Positions 1 through 7,791 of a stretch of 64,000 nucleotides of DNA are shown here, one piece after another; the first letter of the stretch is position 1; every line of letters begins with the position of its first letter. A program made the position numbers and the translations under genes. Below the pieces are notes generated by a model that did not search any database, was not told the origin of the DNA, and saw nothing but the letters and a program-made list of their open reading frames with translations. Source of the DNA: Paenibacillus_E sp052115445 (GTDB taxonomy: Bacteria; Bacillota; Bacilli; Paenibacillales; NBRC-103111). The stretch is taken from the NCBI RefSeq assembly GCF_052115445.1, contig NZ_JBFRGR010000021.1:62001-126000 (forward strand), written 5' to 3'.

Positions 1-98
1 AATAAAGAATATGGGTGAAACTTTATAAAGCATGTATGAGATGCGTGAAAATACATCATCTTATAGGAGGATATTCCAATGAGAAAGGGGTGACACCT

Positions 99-323
99 AT
101 GTCAGATAACAAAAACGAACTAGATCATGAACTCACGGCACATGAATACCCCCGCGAAATTCCGGATTTCCAATTTCTAAGCACCAAGAAACCTGAGGAG
201 TGGACCGAAATCGAGCTGCTTCAGCTCCACCGGACCATGAGCGACTTGTCTCCCTACCTTCATGAGCAAGATACTGCCATGCACAATCAGATTACACGGG
301 AAATGGAACGGCGCGGCATCTAA
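99..323 (+). CDS. Small hypothetical protein, 74 aa
   Basis: I do not recognise the family. The frame is open from 15, but the ATG at 99 is preferred because a good ribosome-binding site, AAAGGGGTG (84-92), lies six bases before it. The product is hydrophilic and acidic, without a signal peptide or membrane segment, and ends in a charged stretch (EMERRGI). It is probably cytosolic. It lies 96 bp upstream of sodA on the same strand, but a separate promoter candidate lies between them, so co-transcription is not required. Confidence 0.7.
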   Translation: MSDNKNELDHELTAHEYPREIPDFQFLSTKKPEEWTEIELLQLHRTMSDLSPYLHEQDTAMHNQITREMERRGI

Positions 324-351
324 GGGACTACCGACTTAGTAAACACAAATG

Positions 352-380
352 TTGCTTTATTAGCTGCGTTCCTTCATAAT
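352..380 (+). promoter_or_regulatory. Candidate SigA promoter of sodA
   Basis: TTGCTT (352-357) and CATAAT (375-380) are separated by 17 bp and lie about 40 bp before the sodA start. The match to the vegetative consensus is moderate. Confidence 0.45.
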
Positions 381-419
381 GAAATTGAAACTACATAATT
401 TTTAGGAGGTATTTATTCA

Positions 420-1031
420 ATGGCACATCAACTACCAGCTCTTCCGTACGCAAACGAAGCTCTTGAGCCGCACATCGACGCAAAAACTATGGAGATTCAT
501 CACGATCGTCACCATAACGCTTATGTAACTAACTTGAACGCAGCTTTGGACAAGCATCCAGCTCTTCATGACAAATCCCTTAACGACCTGATCGCTGATC
601 TTAACAGCCTTCCTGAAGATATCCGCACAGCAGTTCGTAACAATGGTGGCGGACACGCTAACCACTCCCTATTCTGGGAAACAATCGGACCAGAAGCTGG
701 CGGCGCACCTACAGGCGCACTAGCAGCTGCAATTGACAGCGAGCTTGGCGGCTTTGATAAATTCAAAGCAGATTTCGCTGCTGCAGCAACTACACGTTTT
801 GGCTCTGGCTGGGCTTTCCTAGCTGTTGACAAAGCTGGTAAATTGAAAGTGTACAGCTTGCCGAACCAAGACAGCCCGATCATGGAAGGCGAAACGCCAG
901 TTCTTGGTCTTGATGTTTGGGAGCATGCTTACTACCTGAATTACCAAAACAAACGCCCTGACTACATCGCAGCTTTCTGGAACGTTGTTAACTGGAACGA
1001 AGTTGGCAAACGTTACGACGCAGCGAAGTAA
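420..1031 (+). CDS. sodA: Superoxide dismutase, Mn/Fe family
   Basis: Converts superoxide to hydrogen peroxide and oxygen in the cytosol. The 203-aa length is normal for the family. The four metal ligands are visible: His27, His82, Asp165 and His169, the last two in the signature DVWEHAYY. The GGGHANHS and FGSGW motifs are also present. An AGGAGG-type ribosome-binding site (TTTTTAGGAGG) precedes the ATG. The sequence alone does not settle manganese versus iron, but Mn is usual in Bacilli. It appears monocistronic, with its own promoter upstream and a hairpin terminator downstream. Confidence 0.97.
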   Translation: MAHQLPALPYANEALEPHIDAKTMEIHHDRHHNAYVTNLNAALDKHPALHDKSLNDLIADLNSLPEDIRTAVRNNGGGHANHSLFWETIGPEAGGAPTGALAAAIDSELGGFDKFKADFAAAATTRFGSGWAFLAVDKAGKLKVYSLPNQDSPIMEGETPVLGLDVWEHAYYLNYQNKRPDYIAAFWNVVNWNEVGKRYDAAK

Positions 1032-1039
1032 TTAGAAAA

Positions 1040-1064
1040 GCGACCCTGAGGGGTNGCTTTTTTT
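1040..1064 (+). terminator. Rho-independent terminator after sodA
   Basis: Stem GCGACCC / GGGTNGC with a TGAG loop, followed by a run of T. The N at 1055 lies in the stem. Confidence 0.85.
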
Positions 1065-1095
1065 CGTACATGATTAAAGTTCCACTAAGATTCCG

Positions 1096-1440
1096 TTATC
1101 CCTTCGGATTGGGACCATATTGATTATCATTGACGTCACTATCTTGGCAGAAAAACACGAGCAGAATAATGAAACCAATCAAGGGAATGATGCCGAGCAA
1201 TATCCACCATCCACTTTTACCCGTGTCATGCAATCTACGAAAGGCTACAGCTAGAGAAGGTAAAAGGATAAATAGCGAATATAGGCCCGACAGGACTTGA
1301 TCCAACCCGATAATAGCCTCCACGATACCTAATACGATCGAAATAATAATATTGAACAATACGAACATCCAATATTCCTTCCGTCTTGCCCTGCCTGAGA
1401 ATCCCACATAATTCGATAACACCTTGACATACCATTCCAT
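1096..1440 (-). CDS. DUF805-type small membrane protein, 114 aa
   Basis: Small inner-membrane protein of the DUF805 (YhaH-like) family, function unknown. The family hallmarks are an amphipathic start with FSGRARRKEYW, three hydrophobic segments (roughly residues 25-45, 52-70 and 80-100) and the conserved RRLHDTGKSGWW between the second and third. It ends with the typical ...NQYGPNPKG tail. The frame opens further upstream at 1509, but the ATG at 1440 follows an AAAGGAG site (1451-1457) and gives the usual family length. It is divergently oriented from the Crp-type regulator. Confidence 0.85.
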   Translation of the reverse strand: MEWYVKVLSNYVGFSGRARRKEYWMFVLFNIIISIVLGIVEAIIGLDQVLSGLYSLFILLPSLAVAFRRLHDTGKSGWWILLGIIPLIGFIILLVFFCQDSDVNDNQYGPNPKG

Positions 1441-1566
1441 TAAGCATCGACTCCTTTCTTCTTCCCATTGATATTCCGGGAAGAGGAGTCTCATGCCATC
1501 CAGTGACAATTAGCAATTTTCCTTTACGTGTATGGAGCCTCGTTGTACGATGAAGGAACTACCATA

Positions 1567-2274
1567 ATGAGGAAACGAGGTGGCAATTCCTTGAAATCCA
1601 TTGTTCCATTGCTTCAGAACATCCCCCTCTTTCAAGAGCTTAAGGAAGAAGATCTAGTCGGGATTGCACCACTTTTTACAGATAAGAAAGTAAAGAAGGG
1701 AACCATCCTTTTTAAAGAAGGCGAAGTTGGCGAGGAAATGTACTTAATCCATTCAGGTGTTGTGAAAATATATCGTTTAGACGAGTCGAAAGAAGTCACA
1801 CTAGCTTTATTCCGGGACGGAGATTTCTTCGGAGAAATGTCACTGCTCAGTAATGGCATGACCCGCTCAGCAACAGCAGAGACCATGGCAGCCAGCACCA
1901 TGTATGTGCTTAGTCGAACCGCTTTCACTTCGTTCATGGAAAAGAGCCCTAGGCTATGCCTAAAGCTCCTGGAAACGACAATGCAACGATTACGACATGC
2001 CAATGATCAAATCTATGATTTGACGTTCCTTGGCGTGCGTTCACGTATTATTAAGACGATCCTTCGACTGTCTGAGCAGCACGGTATCGCTACGCCAGAC
2101 GGTCTACTTATTGATGTAAAGCTGACTCATCAGCAGCTTGCCAACTTAGTTGGTACGGTGCGGGAATCCGTCACCAAGGTCTTGCAGGAATTGCTTGATG
2201 ATGAGCTGATTCTCATTGATAAGAAACTCATCACTTTAATAAATATCGAAGGGATTCAGGCCGAAATTCGTTAA
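1567..2274 (+). CDS. Crp/Fnr family transcriptional regulator
   Basis: DNA-binding regulator with an N-terminal cyclic-nucleotide-binding-like beta-roll (about residues 20-135; GDFFGEMSLLS is the phosphate-binding-cassette region) and a C-terminal winged helix (LTHQQLANLVGTVRESVTKVL). There is no N-terminal cysteine cluster, so it is not an oxygen-sensing Fnr. Two starts are plausible: ATG at 1567 after GAAGGA, or TTG at 1591, seven bases after AGGTGG, which would begin at LKSIVPLLQNIPLF as many relatives do. The inducer cannot be deduced. The downstream gene is convergent (mutY), so it is probably monocistronic. Confidence 0.9.
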   Translation: MRKRGGNSLKSIVPLLQNIPLFQELKEEDLVGIAPLFTDKKVKKGTILFKEGEVGEEMYLIHSGVVKIYRLDESKEVTLALFRDGDFFGEMSLLSNGMTRSATAETMAASTMYVLSRTAFTSFMEKSPRLCLKLLETTMQRLRHANDQIYDLTFLGVRSRIIKTILRLSEQHGIATPDGLLIDVKLTHQQLANLVGTVRESVTKVLQELLDDELILIDKKLITLINIEGIQAEIR

Positions 2275-2296
2275 GATTGCAGTCTGCTGCATGAGG

Positions 2297-3421
2297 CTAG
2301 TCTTCGTTGCGGTCCTGCCATTCTTTGATGATTCGGACAAACACATTGGGGAACGCATAATTCTGGAGATCTTCCAGCCCTACCCAACGGTAATGGAATG
2401 GGATCCATTCCTCCCCCGTACTTGGACGATTCGCGTCACCAAGCTTAGCGCGGTATACCTTCATTTTCCACACAATATGGCTAAAAATATGTTCCGTATC
2501 CATGAACCACTCATCGGGCTGAATACCGATTTGCTCTTGCTCGGCAAGTGCCTTGCGAAGCTCGGACATATTAACCTCATCGGATTGCCATCCGGACGAC
2601 GGCCATTCCACATGCGGGAGCTCCCACATGCGGGCTAGCAAGCCCTCTTGCGGGCGTTGTCGGATCAACCATTTGCCTGCGTTCTCACCCGTGCCTTCGA
2701 TGAAAGCCACTGCCCGCAGCTCTGGACGGGGCGGTTTGGCTTTCTTTTTGATGGGCAGGGCTTCTTCCATGCCCGCTTCACGCGCTGAACAGTGTGCCAT
2801 GACAGGGCACGTCAAGCAGTGTGGTGACCTCGGCGTACATACCATGGCCCCCAGCTCCATCAGGGCTTGGTTGAAGTCGCTGGCGGTCCCTTCCAGTATG
2901 AGCTCGCGCGCAAGCTTCTCCATAATCGTCCGCGTGGACGGCTTCATAATATCTTCTTCGATGAGAAAATAGCGCGAAAGCACGCGCATCACATTGCCGT
3001 CGACAGCCGGCTCCGGCTTGTTATAGGCGATGCTCAGAATCGCCCCTGAAGTATAAGGACCGACGCCTTTGAGGGCGGAGATGTCGGCTTTATTTTGCGG
3101 GACAATGCCTTCGTAACGTTCGTGCACTTCTCTGACTGCCGATTGAAGGTTTCTAGCTCGCGAGTAGTAGCCGAGTCCTTCCCACGCTTTCAGTACATTT
3201 TCTTCCGGAGCCGTCGCTAACGCCTCAACAGTTGGAAATTGATCCACAAATCGATGGAAATACGGTATAACCGTATCCACGCGCGTTTGCTGCAGCATCA
3301 CTTCGGAAATCCATATATAATAAGGGTTTTTGCTTCTACGCCAAGGTAAATCACGTTTATGTGTCTGGTACCAATCCAAGAGATTCTTGGAAAAATACAT
3401 CTTCTGTTCTTCGCTGTACAT
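2297..3421 (-). CDS. mutY: A/G-specific adenine DNA glycosylase
   Basis: Removes adenine mispaired with 8-oxoguanine or guanine in base-excision repair. With the ATG at 3421 the protein is 374 aa. Glu40 (ISEVMLQQTRV) and Asp141 (AVDGNV) are the catalytic pair. The helix-hairpin-helix is LKGVGPYTSGAIL. The [4Fe-4S] cluster ligands Cys195, Cys202, Cys205 and Cys211 have the spacing C-x6-C-x2-C-x5-C. The C-terminal NUDIX-like 8-oxoG recognition domain covers about residues 225-370. The frame extends to 3568, but the 3421 start follows GAAGGAG. It is divergent from the membrane gene at 3521. Confidence 0.96.
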   Translation of the reverse strand: MYSEEQKMYFSKNLLDWYQTHKRDLPWRRSKNPYYIWISEVMLQQTRVDTVIPYFHRFVDQFPTVEALATAPEENVLKAWEGLGYYSRARNLQSAVREVHERYEGIVPQNKADISALKGVGPYTSGAILSIAYNKPEPAVDGNVMRVLSRYFLIEEDIMKPSTRTIMEKLARELILEGTASDFNQALMELGAMVCTPRSPHCLTCPVMAHCSAREAGMEEALPIKKKAKPPRPELRAVAFIEGTGENAGKWLIRQRPQEGLLARMWELPHVEWPSSGWQSDEVNMSELRKALAEQEQIGIQPDEWFMDTEHIFSHIVWKMKVYRAKLGDANRPSTGEEWIPFHYRWVGLEDLQNYAFPNVFVRIIKEWQDRNED

Positions 3422-3520
3422 GTGCTCTCCTTCTCTATGGGGCATGTTCAAGTTATAATGGATGAATAGATATGGTACCATTATACGAGAAGTGCGGAAC
3501 ATAAAACTAGAGGTGAATGT

Positions 3521-4117
3521 ATGCAAACGTCGAAGCAAGCTGATATGACACAAACGAGGCAACAACATTTAGAAAATAAAAGAAAAGATTGGCTGCGTGA
3601 TGCACAGGGCTTAATCACCCTGCTGTTCATTTGGGGCGCGGAATGGGTGTTTAGTGCTGCGGTTGATTTCGCCCTATACTGGCGCGACCTTGACTGGCTG
3701 AAGCAAGCGGCTTTCGTTACGGCCGTGGTGGCCAGCTTGATTCAGATTTGGGGAATGCGGAAACTGTTCAACACAGGGGATACGCCTACAACGAATGATG
3801 CTGTGAAGAGCTGGGGGCATCCGGTCTTTCTAGTGCTGCCAGGAGCTCTGCTTGTTGCTGCCGTTGCTTTTATGGAGGCGATCGGTGCGGTGAACCCGTT
3901 TTTCGCTCCTATCCTACGCTCATTCCTACTCGCAATTGGATTCGTGCAGTTCGGGCTGCTGCTTGGCAGACCCCTGATTTATTTGGGCGTGTGGCTATTC
4001 GCGCTAGCCGCTGTAATGAGCGTGTGGTATTTGGGGTATTCCGGTGTCATTCTTGAGGGAATGGGCGGCATCAGCCTGCTTGTGAGCGGGTATATGCTGC
4101 GGGTTTGGGCGAGATAG
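3521..4117 (+). CDS. Hypothetical multi-pass membrane protein, 198 aa
   Basis: Not recognised. A hydrophilic N-terminus of about 25 residues is followed by five or six hydrophobic segments (roughly 28-50, 60-77, 100-120, 128-147, 150-168 and 175-192), so it is an integral membrane protein with no catalytic motif I can name. The start is supported by AGAGGTG eight bases upstream. It is transcribed divergently from mutY and ends 27 bp before a four-box intergenic element. Confidence 0.75.
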   Translation: MQTSKQADMTQTRQQHLENKRKDWLRDAQGLITLLFIWGAEWVFSAAVDFALYWRDLDWLKQAAFVTAVVASLIQIWGMRKLFNTGDTPTTNDAVKSWGHPVFLVLPGALLVAAVAFMEAIGAVNPFFAPILRSFLLAIGFVQFGLLLGRPLIYLGVWLFALAAVMSVWYLGYSGVILEGMGGISLLVSGYMLRVWAR

Positions 4118-4144
4118 GGAGCTAGCTATAACACCAACCCAAAC

Positions 4145-4329
4145 TAACTGGAAAACCTCCAGCTAATTTGAGAGAAATTCATGCTTTCCTACGTTTAGGT
4201 GGATTTTCTGCATCTATTTTCGCCGAATTTGGCTACTTTAGCTAAGTTGGCTGAAATTAACGGCAGAAAATCCATCTATTTGCTTTATTAGCCGAAATTC
4301 CATGGATTTAGATGTAGAAAATCCAGCTA
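4145..4329. repeat. Four-box intergenic element, copy A
   Basis: Four 21-nt boxes start at 4145, 4196, 4258 and 4309 (offsets 0, 51, 113, 164). Box 1 is TAACTGG-N7-CCAGCTA and box 4 is TAGATGT-N7-CCAGCTA; boxes 2 and 3 are more degenerate. Boxes 1-2 are followed by TTT-rich flanks. Loops of boxes 3-4 read AGAAAAT, while box 2 reads ATTTTCT, so the halves are inverted. The element fills the gap between two convergent genes. No ORF crosses it. Confidence 0.8.
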
Positions 4330-4372
4330 TTTGGCATTTGGCTGCAAATTACTCCATATGTGGAAGTCGTTA

Positions 4373-4759
4373 TTACAATTTCTCAACAATCGCATAAGCT
4401 GCAGCCATAGAACCTGTATGCGTAATGCTGATATGGATGCGGTGACTGCCTTGAAGCCCTGCACGCAGCATGGCTTCTTCTTTCACGGTGCAGACTGGTT
4501 TGCCAAGTAGGTCCGGCAGCACTTCTACATCCTGAAAACCAATCTGTTTGCCAATGCCGCAGCCGATGGCTTTCACGATCGCTTCCTTCGCAGCGAATCG
4601 CCCAGACACAAACTCCGCGAGCCGTCCACGGCGCTGCTGTGCCAACTCCCGCTCTGCCGGTGTCAAAACTCGCTCCAGAAACCGATCGCCTGAAGAGCCC
4701 TCTAGCATTTTGCTTATCCGCTCAATTTCAACTAAATCCGTTCCGACCCCAATGATCAT
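4373..4759 (-). CDS. acpS: Holo-[acyl-carrier-protein] synthase
   Basis: Transfers 4'-phosphopantetheine from CoA to the serine of acyl carrier protein. The 128-aa length is typical of AcpS-type enzymes. Magnesium-binding Asp8 lies in GTDLVE and Glu59 in RFAAKEA, and the C-terminal ISITHTGSMAAAYAIV strand is present. No strong ribosome-binding site is seen. It converges with the upstream membrane gene across four-box element A. Confidence 0.96.
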   Translation of the reverse strand: MIIGVGTDLVEIERISKMLEGSSGDRFLERVLTPAERELAQQRRGRLAEFVSGRFAAKEAIVKAIGCGIGKQIGFQDVEVLPDLLGKPVCTVKEEAMLRAGLQGSHRIHISITHTGSMAAAYAIVEKL

Positions 4760-4957
4760 CGCTCAACTGGCCTCTTTTCTACTATCGATACGCTTTGCGT
4801 ACAATTTAACCGATTCCTCCACGAAGGTCAAGTGAATCGACACCACAAGCTCCATAGCTTACGTCGAGGTAAGTAAGTAACACTATTTTCAGCTCTTATG
4901 CTGTTCGGCATCAGGAGTTATACTAGGCATAGAAATTATAGCTGGGAGGCCATCATA

Positions 4958-5935
4958 GTGAAAATCATGCCACTGGAAAGACGCGGGATTTCGAATAGCC
5001 GAATCGTGTTCGGATGTATGGGACTAGGCGGAGATTGGGCCGGCAATCCGTTAACGAAAGAAGATTACATCACCGCTGAAAAAGCTGTAGAAGCCGCATT
5101 ATCCATCGGAATTACGATGTTCGATCATGCTGATATTTATAAAAGAGGGAATTCCGAGACCGTTTTCGGGCAGGTTCTCAAAAATAGACGGGATTTGCGC
5201 GACCAAATCATTTTGCAATCGAAATGCGGGATTCGTTTCCAAGATGATCAGAACCCACAGCGTTTTGATTTTAGCAAAAATCACATCCTAAGCTCCGTCG
5301 ATGGTATTCTTGGTCGTCTAGGCGTTGAGCACATCGATATCTTGCTGCTGCACCGTCCGGATCCGCTCATGGAGCCTGAAGAAATCGCGGAAGCTTTCAA
5401 TACACTGCGCTCTGCGGGTAAGGTTCGCCATTTCGGCGTGTCCAACATGACGTCAGCACAAATGCGCTTCATCCAAAACTCACTGCCTGAACCACTTGTC
5501 GTAAACCAGTTGGAGCTAAGTTTGGCACGCTTGGATTGGATCGAGCAAGGCATTCTGGTGAATCAGAAGGTAGGATCCAGCGTTAATTTCGCCGATGGCA
5601 TCCTTGAATATTGCCAAATGAACGACGTGCAAATTCAGGCATGGGGCCCGCTCGCCAAAGGGAAGTTCTCCGGCAGCGATATCTCTGATGCGCCTGACAC
5701 GGTCAAGAAAACGGCCGCGCTTGTTCAGAAGCTTGCCGCTGAGAAAGAAACAACGCCCGAAGCCATCGTGCTCGGCTGGCTCATGAAGCATCCGGCCCGC
5801 ATTCAGCCGGTCATCGGCACTTCCTCCGCCAAGCGTATCGTCGCTTGCGAAGACGCGATTCGCATCGCGGACAGCATGACGCGCGAAGAGTGGTACACGC
5901 TGCTCGAGAGTTCCCGCGGCTTGCGTATGCCGTAG
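4958..5935 (+). CDS. Aldo/keto reductase, YdhF-like
   Basis: NAD(P)H-dependent oxidoreductase of the aldo/keto reductase superfamily, closest by eye to E. coli YdhF (shared HADIY, SKCGI, LLLHRPDPLM, GKVRHFGVSN). The TIM-barrel catalytic tetrad is visible: Asp and Tyr in DHADIYKRG, Lys in QSKCGIR and His in LLLHRPDP. The GTG at 4958 is chosen because GGGAGG lies eight bases upstream; this gives 325 aa. The frame stays open to 4898. Substrate unknown. A four-box element of the third box type starts 26 bp after the stop. Confidence 0.88.
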   Translation: MKIMPLERRGISNSRIVFGCMGLGGDWAGNPLTKEDYITAEKAVEAALSIGITMFDHADIYKRGNSETVFGQVLKNRRDLRDQIILQSKCGIRFQDDQNPQRFDFSKNHILSSVDGILGRLGVEHIDILLLHRPDPLMEPEEIAEAFNTLRSAGKVRHFGVSNMTSAQMRFIQNSLPEPLVVNQLELSLARLDWIEQGILVNQKVGSSVNFADGILEYCQMNDVQIQAWGPLAKGKFSGSDISDAPDTVKKTAALVQKLAAEKETTPEAIVLGWLMKHPARIQPVIGTSSAKRIVACEDAIRIADSMTREEWYTLLESSRGLRMP

Positions 5936-5961
5936 CCAGAATAGCTACTCACAAGGAGAGA

Positions 5962-6137
5962 GGGAACGAGAGGGCACTATTTACGATAAAATGAGCCTAA
6001 TGGACGTCGAAGGGAACGAGGATGCCTTATTTTACCGAAAATCGCCAAATATGATGAATATCGAACAAATAGAGTATCTATGTTCCTCTCGGAGTAAATT
6101 TCGAACAATTTTGGCTAAATAGAGCATCTTCGATCCC
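5962..6137. repeat. Four-box intergenic element, third box type (copy H)
   Basis: Four 21-nt boxes start at 5962, 6012, 6067 and 6117, giving symmetric spacing 50-55-50. Boxes 1-2 read GGGAACGAG...TATTT. Boxes 3-4 are the same motif reversed (AAATAGAG...TTCC and AAATAGAGCATC...TCCC). The arrangement is therefore two direct boxes followed by two inverted ones. It sits between two convergent genes. Confidence 0.75.
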
Positions 6138-6179
6138 TTCACCACTCCCCCTAACCCAAATATGGGGTGAGGGGTTATA

Positions 6180-6223
6180 AGGCCGTCCTGCAGTAGATAA
6201 ATCTACTTCAAAACGGCCTCTCT
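6180..6223. terminator. Hairpin terminator between convergent genes
   Basis: Stem AGGCCGT / ACGGCCT with an inner stem AGTAGAT / ATCTACT. It lies just after the 3' end of the AraC-type regulator gene and may serve both strands. Confidence 0.65.
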
Positions 6224-6228
6224 TACGT

Positions 6229-7791
6229 TTAGCTGATCACTTCTCGCAGATCCCGATATTCCTGGGGGCTAACCCCCTCCATCTCTTTGAACACGCGGCT
6301 GAAATGTTTCACATTCTCGAAGCCAGCCCGCTCGCTGATCTCGTAGACTTTGAGATCTGTCGTTGCGAGCAGCTCGCGTGCACGCTCAATGCGCAGCTTT
6401 TTCAGATAATGAACGAAGCTTTCTCCGGTGTACTCTTTGAAGGCCTGACTGAAATAGGAATAATTGAAGGAAACATGATTCGAAACCATCGCCATATTCA
6501 AATCTTTATCAAAGTTCTCCTGTATGTATTGTGTGGCTTTCTTCATTTCTCTGTGATCAATATGAAATGTCTTCATCGTGCGCACATACGCATTGAGTCG
6601 GTCCAACAGACCCTCGACACTATGAAAATAATCGGAGAAATAATAGAAATTCGAGATATCCCCGACCTTCTTGAACAGCCGCAGGATCTCGACAGACTCT
6701 CCGCCATACACATGAAATACTTTATCAAACACAAGCTCGTTCAAGGCTTTGCTCACAGCCTCCACATAGGCGATATCGAATCGAGCCACGGTTTTCATGT
6801 CCAGTATTTCCAATAGCAGCGCGGACATTTCCTTATTGCGGTCCGTCCCAAGCATATTGGCGATTCTTTGAATCGGTGCAATAGGCACAGTGAAATCTTT
6901 ATTTTTAGCACAAATACTTTCATAGCTCACACTACCAGGCCCTGACTGCAAAAACGTATACTTAAGCGCCTCATGAGCTTCCATATACGCAGACTGCAAC
7001 TGCTCCGCTCCACGCGTGTAGTCACTTAAACCCATGCTGTACATGAAGTAACCCGCCCCAGCGATCCGCTCCGTCAAATACGGAAATAAATCCCTCTGCT
7101 CTGCGATGAGCACTAGCTGATTTTCTTTATCTTGCACGATTGCGTGCCGATGACGGCTTTGCTCAGGAACATGGTCCAGCTCATCTAGGATACGAGCTAG
7201 AAATTCGGAAGGCTTCATCCCCGTTATCGTTCCCCGGTAGTGAAGCACGCCGATTTGAAATCCTGCCTCCACCCAAGCCATGTCGATCTGCCCTAGCTTG
7301 CTCCGCATGGTTTCCCCGTCCATATGAGAATGCCTGAGCAAATAACTCAACTGACTCTCCTTGAAAGCTTCCTTCTGCTTTAAGGAACTGCTCAGTTGCT
7401 CGGATATCTGCTCTTTCAGCCTCAGATCATTCTCCAAACGCACTAGCGTACTGGACAGCTCATCCCGAATAATAGGCTTCAAGAGATATTCCTTCACCTC
7501 ACAGCGGATCGCTTCCTTCGCATAGGGGAAATCATCGTGTCCGCTTAGAATGATAACCGCAGGCTTCAGAACCATCTCCTGAATACGATTAATTAGCGTA
7601 ATCCCATCCATCACAGGCATACGAATATCCGTAATGACAATATCTATAGTGGTGCGCTGCAACAGTTGCAGCGCTTCTTCGCCGTCACCAGCAAACTCAA
7701 ACGTATACGTTTCCGGAAATTCACGTGCAATCATGGCTTTCAAGCCGAGTCGGATATTTTTCTCATCGTCAACGATAAGTATGTTTCTCAT
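6229..7791 (-). CDS. AraC-type response regulator (YesN-like), system 1
   Basis: Cytosolic two-component regulator, 520 aa. The receiver domain (about 1-120) has the acidic pair Asp8/Asp9, phospho-acceptor Asp55 (IVITDIRMP) and Lys106-region (LLKP). A long middle region of unassigned fold follows. The C-terminal double-HTH AraC domain (about 420-520) includes VSNHVSFNYSYFSQAFKEYT. It overlaps the 3' end of the sensor kinase gene by 23 bp, so the two are translationally linked. It presumably controls the sugar transporter genes just upstream (9.8-13.5 kb). Confidence 0.93.
   Translation of the reverse strand: MRNILIVDDEKNIRLGLKAMIAREFPETYTFEFAGDGEEALQLLQRTTIDIVITDIRMPVMDGITLINRIQEMVLKPAVIILSGHDDFPYAKEAIRCEVKEYLLKPIIRDELSSTLVRLENDLRLKEQISEQLSSSLKQKEAFKESQLSYLLRHSHMDGETMRSKLGQIDMAWVEAGFQIGVLHYRGTITGMKPSEFLARILDELDHVPEQSRHRHAIVQDKENQLVLIAEQRDLFPYLTERIAGAGYFMYSMGLSDYTRGAEQLQSAYMEAHEALKYTFLQSGPGSVSYESICAKNKDFTVPIAPIQRIANMLGTDRNKEMSALLLEILDMKTVARFDIAYVEAVSKALNELVFDKVFHVYGGESVEILRLFKKVGDISNFYYFSDYFHSVEGLLDRLNAYVRTMKTFHIDHREMKKATQYIQENFDKDLNMAMVSNHVSFNYSYFSQAFKEYTGESFVHYLKKLRIERARELLATTDLKVYEISERAGFENVKHFSRVFKEMEGVSPQEYRDLREVIS

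Noticed and set aside
4145..4329. CRISPR array
   Set aside because: The repeated boxes are degenerate, too few per site, unevenly spaced (51-62-51) and have no cas genes; the same four-box plan recurs at eight unlinked sites.
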